Below are positions 58,191 through 64,000 of a stretch of DNA of 64,000 bases, one piece after another. Location of the stretch: assembly GCA_029891385.1 (NCBI GenBank), contig CM057228.1:64424523-64488522 (forward strand), written 5' to 3'. This DNA comes from Erythroxylum novogranatense. Lineage: Eukaryota; Streptophyta; Magnoliopsida; Malpighiales; Erythroxylaceae. The notes beneath the pieces were generated by a model. The model worked only from the letters and a program-made list of their open reading frames with translations, made no database searches and was not told the DNA's origin. Each line of letters begins with the position of its first letter. The stretch's first letter is position 1. Made by a program: the position numbers and the translations under genes.

Positions 58191-59949
58191 AGAAAATCAA
58201 AACCAAAGGCCAATATTTTTAGGACAATAAATTCATATTTACGTGAACTTGAAAAGCAGACGAAATGTGACAAGTAGACGAAAGCAGTTGAACACGAAGG
58301 TTATAAATAAGAGTCGAAGTCAATATATTATTTATGCTTTTGCATTCTCCAAATACATTTTCTACTTAATTCTGCTTTTTGTACTTCGTCTATTTTTCTT
58401 CGTCTATTATTCATTAAAATCATATATCTCAAGTCATTTTAACTTAACATGCTTTTCAATAGTTTCTGTCTATTTTTCTTCATCTGTTTTTCATCGTCTG
58501 CTTTTTCATCATTATTTTTACTTCATCAAAATCATTGATGTCGAGTCGTTTTGACTTAACAATCTCGTCCTTTTAAGCGCATGATTTTTTTCATCACGTA
58601 GATTGAGTTTTCAATTAATAGGTACAATCTTCTAGCCGCTATAATAATGTCAAACACTGCCAATAGCGTATTGCAGAAGTAGACCAGAGCAGAGATTGAC
58701 GTTTCAATTCATACGTTAACGTATTCCAGAAGTAACCAAACATGAGAACTGCAAAGAGAAGAAGAGGACCAAAACAGAGATTGATGTTTCAATTCATAGG
58801 TGATAGATTTCTCACCTGCTACTCCTGATAGGTTGACCTTCTACAATTATTTTCTCTTCTTTGGAAATTAGTGTCATTGCTTCCCTTTACTCTTCTTCCT
58901 GACAGGTTGACCTTCTACAATCATTTTCTGTTTTTCGCAAGAAGAAGATGACCGTAAGCAGATTGCTTGAATCTTGAAAGAACCCGTTATTCAATTGAGT
59001 TTTGTAACTAACTCAAACTGATTCTTAATTCACACGTGGTTTGCTGTCGTCTCCTTTCCATCCTCTGCTTTTACTCCCGTCTAGTTTTGCAAAACTTTCG
59101 TCTGCTTTTGCTTCCGTCTGCTTTTGCTTCGATCTGCTTTTCAACTTGCGTCTGCTTTTCAACTTCCGTCTTCTTTTCATCCTCTCCTTTTTCATCATTG
59201 TTTGTACTTCATCAAAATCATTTATGTAAAGTCATTTTGACTTAACAATCTCCTCCTTTTTAACTACACAGATTTCTTCTGTCAGATAGATTGACGTTTC
59301 AATTAATAGGTATAATGTCAAACACTGCCAATAGCGTATTGCAAAAGTAAACACCAGAACAGAGATTGACGTTTTAATTCATAGGTGAGAGTGTCATAAT
59401 TTCTTACTTTTGGCAAGGAAAGATACGCTAACCCCCAAAATGTATGAACCAGACATTCAGACCTGTTTTTCTTGTATGACATAATCTTCTAACTGGTATA
59501 ATAATGTCGATTCCTGCTAAAAACGTATTGAAGAAGTAAGCAAACATTAACAGAATTACAGAAGAAGAGCACCAGAGTAGAGATCGACGTTTCAATTCAT
59601 ATGTGATAAAATTATTATACACGTGCTACTCCGGACAGGTTGCCCTTTGTTTACCTTTACTCTTCTTCCTGACAGGTTCACCTTCTACAATCATTTCCTC
59701 TTCTTCCGAAGCTTGGCTTTTTGCATCCGTTTATCAATCAATCATTCAAGGGCCATTTCTTTGGCATCAAAATAACTTACAACGAAATTTGATCTCTCAC
59801 ACGCACTCCACTGACAACTTTGACACCTTCATATTCTAACTTCTTACCTGTTCTCCTGTCTTAACCCTTATAGCAAATCTACCCCAACCGCTGAAACATT
59901 TTCTCCACCCAAACTTTTCTTCTCTCAACTACCCTCTTCTTTTAGTTAT

Positions 59950-60250
59950 CAAATTCTCCGTTCTAGATTCTGACTGCATTTATACTCCATTTTTAAAGGC
60001 CCCATGCTTATTCTCTGCTGCATTCTTCGAGTACTAAGGTATATATGCTTAGGTTAAATAAATTTATTGTAAAAATTCAGCTGTTTTTATTTATTAACCT
60101 GAATCGAACAAATTCTCCTTTCTACGTTCTGACTGCATGTATACTCCATTTTTTTTAGGTCCTCTACTTATTCTTTGCTGCATTCTTCGTGTAGTAAGGT
60201 ATGTGTAGTTAAATGAAATAAATTTATTTTATAAATTCTACTATAGTTAT
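59950..60250. repeat. 159-bp tandem duplication
   Basis: Two copies start CAAATTCTCC at 59950 and 60109. They share TTCTGACTGCAT, TTTGCTGCATTCTTCG-like sequence and TAAATAAATTTATT, about 80 percent alike by eye. Confidence 0.85.
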
Positions 60251-60374
60251 TTAAATGGTTTATAATCATGTTTGTTCGACATATTGTTTGTTATATCATA
60301 AACAAAATGTTTTTTTAAACATGTTTATTGTGATACGATTTATAATATATATTCAATTTTATTGTTTCTATATA

Positions 60375-60388
60375 TATATCGATATAGC

Positions 60389-60430
<42 letters not shown>

Positions 60431-60465
60431 TATATTAATGTATGTAGGGCGTATATATATATATC
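60375..60465. repeat. TA-rich microsatellite
   Basis: An interrupted (TA)n tract with ATATATACATATATATAT and a second block ending ATATATCGACAATTC. The frames 60255-60500 and 60362-60586 mostly translate this tract. Confidence 0.92.
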
Positions 60466-60543
60466 GACAATTCATTTTCTTGAACATCATGAATGGATAG
60501 ATCAAAGACGTTCATATTATGTCGAGTCCTCAGGTATTTACAT

Positions 60544-60774
60544 ATGGATAGAAATGCTAAAAGACGTCAAAAATATGCTGAAATGAAAAATGAAAAAAAA
60601 CAAGAATTGTTGCGACGACATAGAGAAAATCGAGCTGCAAAAAACACAACTTCCACTTCATCTACACTTCAGCAAAGAATTACTCCTCAACAGAAGGATT
60701 CTTTCATTAATATCGAACCTTCCACCAGTCAACTTCCGAGTCATGAACCCTCTTTTCATAAAATACGTGACTGA
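60544..60774 (+). pseudogene. Helitron Rep/helicase N-terminal exon
   Basis: From the ATG at 60544 the frame reads MDRNAKRRQKYAEMKNEKKQ then ELLRRHRENRAAK, a basic helical start that resembles the N-terminus of plant Helitron helicase-like proteins. It continues with a Ser/Thr/Gln-rich linker and ends at a TGA (60772-60774). An AAG/GTACC sequence at 60809 may be the original donor, and the AG of CTTGCAG near 60934 the acceptor to the next exon. With that donor the phases do not match, so the exon joining is uncertain. The ATG at 60493 is an alternative upstream start in the same frame. Confidence 0.7.
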
Positions 60775-60927
60775 TGTATTGATATCCATGCTGATCACAT
60801 AAATGAAGGTACCTTTTTTTCACTATATTGAAACTATTTCCAACCTAACTAGTCCGCATAATGATAATGTCCTTTTTATACGTGTCAAGGGATAAATCAT
60901 CGCACATTTCCTTCAACATTAACATCC

Positions 60928-61801
60928 TTGCAGAATTTACCAGTTGAACCTGAACAGCTCCCTTCTGTTCCAGATTGTCAATATTGTAACGCCAAACGAT
61001 TTTACCTTGAACCTCCATCGTTTTGTTGCTCATCCAGACAAATTTCTATTGTTGCTCCTCAGATGCCTTATGCTTTAAAGTCTTTGTTTCTAAATAGCGA
61101 CGAAGAATCCGAACATTTCAGAAAGAATGTTCGTACATACAATAACAATGTAGCTTTCACTTCCTATGGAGCCAGATATGATCGTGACCTGACAAAAAAC
61201 ACAATGGGAGTTTATACATTCCGTGTTCAAGGACAAGTTTACCATTTCCTTGACAGTTTAGTGCCGACAAGCAATAAAGTATGTGCAATCCAACTTTATT
61301 TCTTTGATACTGATGAAGAACTACAACAAAGGGTGAGCAGTTCTGATAAACTTCGTGAATGTACATTGAAAATGATTATGACAATTCTTGAAGATAACCC
61401 TTATGCTAGGTTCTTTCTCCGTCTTAAAGATATTCCTTCCCTTGAAAATCACGAAATTGTTCTAAGATGTTATCCAGGTCTTGATCAGCGCGTTTACAAT
61501 CTTCTTACTGCATCACAAGTAGTTGCTATTTGGACTGAAACTGATGATGAACAGCATGATAAATCTCCTCTTATCCAAGTCTACAGTCACTCAGGTCCCA
61601 GCTATAGAATTCGATCTTATTATGCATGCTACGACCCGCTTCAATACCCACTTCTGTTTCCACGGGGTGAATCAGGATGGTATCCTCGCATTAAGCGGTT
61701 AAATTCACAAACAAACAGCAACAATGGTTCTGATCAAACAAGCGGTGCTCCTTTATGCACTTTTACTGAAGTAGCTGAATTATTTGCTCTAAAAAACATA
61801 G
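60928..61801 (+). pseudogene. Helitron protein, N-terminal helitron-like domain exon
   Basis: The reading frame is uninterrupted from 60928 to the splice donor. Landmarks are VPDCQYCNAKRFYLEPPSFC with a Cys pair, FRKNVRTYNNNVAFTSYGAR, YTFRVQGQVYHFLDSLVP, IQLYFFDTDEELQQR, and YDPLQYPLLFPRGESGW near the end. These are standard in plant Helitron proteins. The exon ends ALKNI-G with a GT donor at 61802. Splicing the 94-bp intron gives codon GAA and continues EANSKHGVVSAREYYCYRLQ, the expected next block. Without splicing the frame stops at 61806. Confidence 0.9.
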
Positions 61802-61895
61802 GTTAGTTGATTGCTTATTCCCTTGGTTCCCAAATATTGTCTAATTGGGCTAAACTAATTTATCATTTTTTTCTTACTATTACTAATTACTCAAG
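61802..61895 (+). other. Intron in the Helitron gene (94 bp)
   Basis: It starts GTTAGTTG and ends TACTCAAG, with a T-rich tract before the acceptor. It is phase 1 and restores the protein frame across the stop at 61804. It is AT-rich, as plant introns usually are. Confidence 0.85.
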
Positions 61896-62514
61896 AAGCA
61901 AACTCCAAACATGGCGTAGTATCTGCGAGAGAGTATTACTGCTATCGACTTCAAATGAGAAGTTATGATGAATCCATGCTTATCCATAGCTTAAGACTAC
62001 TACAACAATTCGTTGTTGGTTCTTATATAAAGATTGAAACATCACGACTTGACTTCCATAGGAAAAAACAAAACGAAATACGATCAAAAATTTTGCAGGG
62101 TGTTTTAGATAGCGTTAATATTGGTCAAACTGAAGCTTCTACAATTGGCCGCCGAGTTGTCCTCCCAGCTTCATTTATCGGCGGCCCAAGGGACATGAAA
62201 CAGTGTTATCTGGATGCAATGGCTCTAGTGCAAAAATATGGCAAACCAGATATTTTTCTCACTATGACTTGCAACCCTATGTGGAAGGAAATACAAGAGA
62301 ATCTTAAATTCCATGAAAAAGCACAAGACAGACCAGATTTATTATCCAAAGTGTTTAGGGCGAAATTTGAGATTCTGAAAAATGAGTTGATCAAAAAAGC
62401 AATTTTCGGAGATGTTGCCGCATTTGTTTACGTAATTGAATTTCAAAAGCGTGGATTCCCTCATACTCACTTGCTTCTAATACTTCAACCACAATTTAAA
62501 TCCAAATTCCTATA
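61896..62514 (+). pseudogene. Helitron Rep nuclease, first part
   Basis: The exon reads VVSAREYYCYRLQM, then FVVGSYIKIETSRLDFHRK, SFIGGPRDMKQCYLDAMALV, GKPDIFLTMTCNPMWKEI, QDRPDLLSKVFRAKFEILKN and YVIEFQKRGFPHTHLLLIL. The last holds the HUH metal-binding motif as H-T-H (62462-62470). The first histidine pair is conserved. The frame runs into TAA at 62513-62515, because an indel just before has moved the frame; the downstream protein continues one frame over. Confidence 0.93.
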
Positions 62515-64000
62515 ATCAAATCATATCAGCTGAAATACCTAATCCTGATCACAATTCCAGATTATATTCTCTTGTCATTAAGCATATGATCCATGGTCCT
62601 TGTGGTTTTATGAACAAACAGTGCCCTTGCATGAGAAATGGTGTATGCAAAAGTCACAACCCCAAGGAGTTTACTCCTTTCACTGTCCATGGCGAAGACA
62701 GTTATCCGTGCTATAGACGTAGAGATGATGGAAGAAAAGTTAAAATTTCCAGACACGAGGTTGATAATAGATAGGTGGTTCCTCATAACCCGTACCTTCT
62801 GATGTTGGTTGACTGCCACATTAATGTTGAAATATGTTCCACTGTGAAGCTTGTTAAATATTTATACAAATATGTATTTAAGGGCCACGACCTTGTGAAC
62901 TTTAGCGTCAACGACCACGAAACCAGGTCTGATATTGACGAAATCACTAATTTCTAAGAAGGCCGTTGGATTTCACCCCCCGAAGCTTTATGGCGAATAT
63001 ATGAATTCCGCCTCGCAGAGATTAATCCATCCATCTATATACTCCAAGTTCACCTTCCATATCAACAATCTGTTTCCTTCGCAAAAGATGCTAATTTCTC
63101 GTATTTATTGAGGAATATTGACTTCACCAAAACAATGCTGACGGAATTTTTTTGGACCAATTCAACAAATCAAAAGGCTGCAGAAATGAAATGTCTGTAT
63201 GCGGATTTCCCCCAACATTTTGTTTGGCATCAAAAAACAAGGACGTGGTCAGAAAGAAAGCGGAGAAAAGTCATAGGACGATTAGTTACTATTGACCCTC
63301 GAGAAGGAGAAAGGTATTACTTGAGATTATTGCTCGCAAATGTTAGAGGACCAACATCGTTTGACAATTTGTTAACTGTTGATGGTGAAAAGTTGAACTG
63401 TTTTAGGGATGCTGCATTGCATTTAGGATTGTTAGCATCTGACTCTTACATACAACAAACACTTGACAAAGTTGTCATATTTCAAATGCCAACATCCCTC
63501 ATATTGTTATTTGCTACACTCTTGTTCTATTGTTCACCGACAAATCCTAGGGAACTCTTGGGAACTTTCGTAGCCCACCTCTGCTCTGACTACCTATATG
63601 CTTATTCTTCCTCTAATACATATACATCTGATGATATTACAAAAATGGCTCTTCAAGATATCAATAAATCTCTGGAACAAATGGGAAAAAGCTTAGCTGA
63701 TTATCATTTCACTGAACATGAATTTCGTACTGATTACCGCCAGCAGCAGACTAAGGAGGTAGAAAGTGAGATGAATATAGAGATTGATGAACAAGACCTC
63801 TTATTACAATCAAAACTAAACAGCGAGCAAAAGCACATATTTGATTTAATAATGAATTCAGTTCTCACTTCAACAACTGCAAGTTATTTTATCGATGGTC
63901 CCGGGGGAACAGGTAAAACTTTTTTATATCGAGCTCTTCTTGTAAATTTATGATCGCAAGGACATATTACAATCGCAGTCGCGACATCAGGCGTTGCTGC
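62515..64000 (+). pseudogene. Helitron Rep tyrosines and PIF1-like helicase start
   Basis: After the frameshift the frame reads IISAEIPNP, HMIHGPCGFMNKQCPCMRNG and CKSHNPKEF, then after TAG (62772) MLVDCHINVEICST. The Rep motif KYLYKYVFKGHD follows; its Tyr codons at 62859, 62865 and 62871 include the two catalytic tyrosines. After TAA (62955) the frame continues to the helicase linker with FVWHQKTRTWSERKR and ERYYLRLLLANVRGPTSF. From 63800, LNSEQKHIFDLIM and the Walker A motif GPGGTGKT (63897-63920) start the SF1 PIF1-like helicase. A TGA at 63951 stands where an Arg codon is expected, and the frame then goes on with SQGHITIAVATSGVA to the edge. Confidence 0.92.

Larger units (their letters stand above)
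55790..58350. repeat. 1.3-kb direct duplication of a chimeric block
   Basis: Copy 1 is 55790-57088 and copy 2 is 57089 to about 58350 (offset 1299 bp at the start). Each copy holds, in order: a short A/T-rich lead with GGTCACATATATGATTTTG, a 36-bp minisatellite, TIR-NBS-LRR exon B, its intron, exon A (all minus strand), a copia RNase H scrap (plus strand), then AAAGCAGACGAAATGTGACAA sequence. Differences between the copies are few but spread, so the duplication is not brand new. Confidence 0.92.
58351..60480. other. Motif-rich non-coding region left of the Helitron gene
   Basis: Several degenerate repeats and no gene. CGTCTGCTTTT-like words cluster at 58375-58510 and 59045-59190. AGATTGACGTTTCAATTCAT-like sequence occurs near 58695, 58780, 59290, 59360 and 59580. 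CAGGTTGACCTTCTACAATC occurs near 58900, with close relatives near 58830 and 59675. TGTCAAACACTGCCAATAGC occurs at 58648 and 59308. A 159-bp tandem duplication lies at 59950-60250. The region may hold Helitron 5' sequence and promoter, but this is unproven. Confidence 0.6.
60544..64000 (+). mobile_element. Helitron, coding part of an autonomous-type element (decayed, runs off window)
   Basis: The plus strand encodes a RepHel protein: N-terminal exon, Helitron-like N-terminal and Rep nuclease domain, then a PIF1-family helicase that runs off the right edge just after Walker A. Such a protein moves the element by rolling-circle replication, nicking one strand with Rep tyrosines and unwinding with the helicase. 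This copy has one frameshift (about 62500-62515) and stops at 62772 (TAG), 62955 (TAA) and 63951 (TGA), so it is inactive. The 3' terminus (CTRR and hairpin) lies beyond the window. The 5' TC terminus was not found, so the left limit given here is only the start of coding. Confidence 0.9.

Noticed and set aside
60255..60586. Tyr/Ile-rich frames before the Helitron
   Set aside because: They are translations of the TA microsatellite.

Overview
The window looks like repeat-dense plant nuclear DNA, most likely from a dicot (inferred). It is AT-rich and built almost entirely of nested plant transposable elements: Ty1/copia, Ty3/gypsy chromovirus, Athila/Tat-type gypsy, L1-type LINEs, CACTA (En/Spm) DNA transposons and a Helitron. 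I see no intact host gene, no rRNA or tRNA gene and no CRISPR array. Nearly every coding stretch is a decayed transposon protein, so most entries are pseudogenes inside mobile elements.

Layout. 1-1949: 3' end of a plus-strand copia element (RNase H tail, polypurine tract, 1.4-kb LTR). 1950-3865: plus-strand LINE remnant. 3866-20490: a minus-strand LINE split twice, by a complete 9.96-kb chromodomain gypsy element (4206-14164, target duplication CTTTT) and by a 2.1-kb solo copia LTR (16164-18271, target duplication TAATA). 20637-23081: solo gypsy LTR (TGAAA). About 23716-39449: a minus-strand Athila/Tat element (LTR, polypurine tract, integrase, RT, protease) carrying a complete 9.6-kb copia element (26738-36359, CACTA target duplication). 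39450-40470: a short gypsy-type LTR without matching target duplication, joining this element to a second, plus-strand Athila/Tat fragment (40471-47620). The second fragment is itself split by an approximately 3-kb LTR that contains another solo LTR (43299-46088, ATTAA). 47635-48510: minus-strand LINE fragment. 48680-50325: end of a plus-strand CACTA element. 50579 onward: a second CACTA element with minus-strand transposase exons whose splice sites look sound.

The right quarter is the most unusual. 54128-55417 is a three-copy tandem array with an intron-like segment. 55790 to about 58350 is a 1.3-kb direct duplication. Each copy holds a 36-bp minisatellite, two exons and the intron of a TIR-NBS-LRR resistance gene on the minus strand, and a scrap of copia RNase H on the plus strand. 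An 11-bp motif, CGTCTGCTTTT, recurs on both strands through 55.4-59.2 kb. From 60544 to the window end lies a plus-strand Helitron Rep/helicase gene, disrupted by a frameshift and stop codons. The chimeric block may be cargo of that Helitron, but I found no terminus to prove it.

The nesting gives relative ages. The LINEs and Athila/Tat elements are older hosts. The chromovirus, the copia element and the solo LTRs are younger, with perfect 5-bp target duplications. Solo LTRs and a duplication-less LTR show that recombination has been removing DNA as insertions added it.
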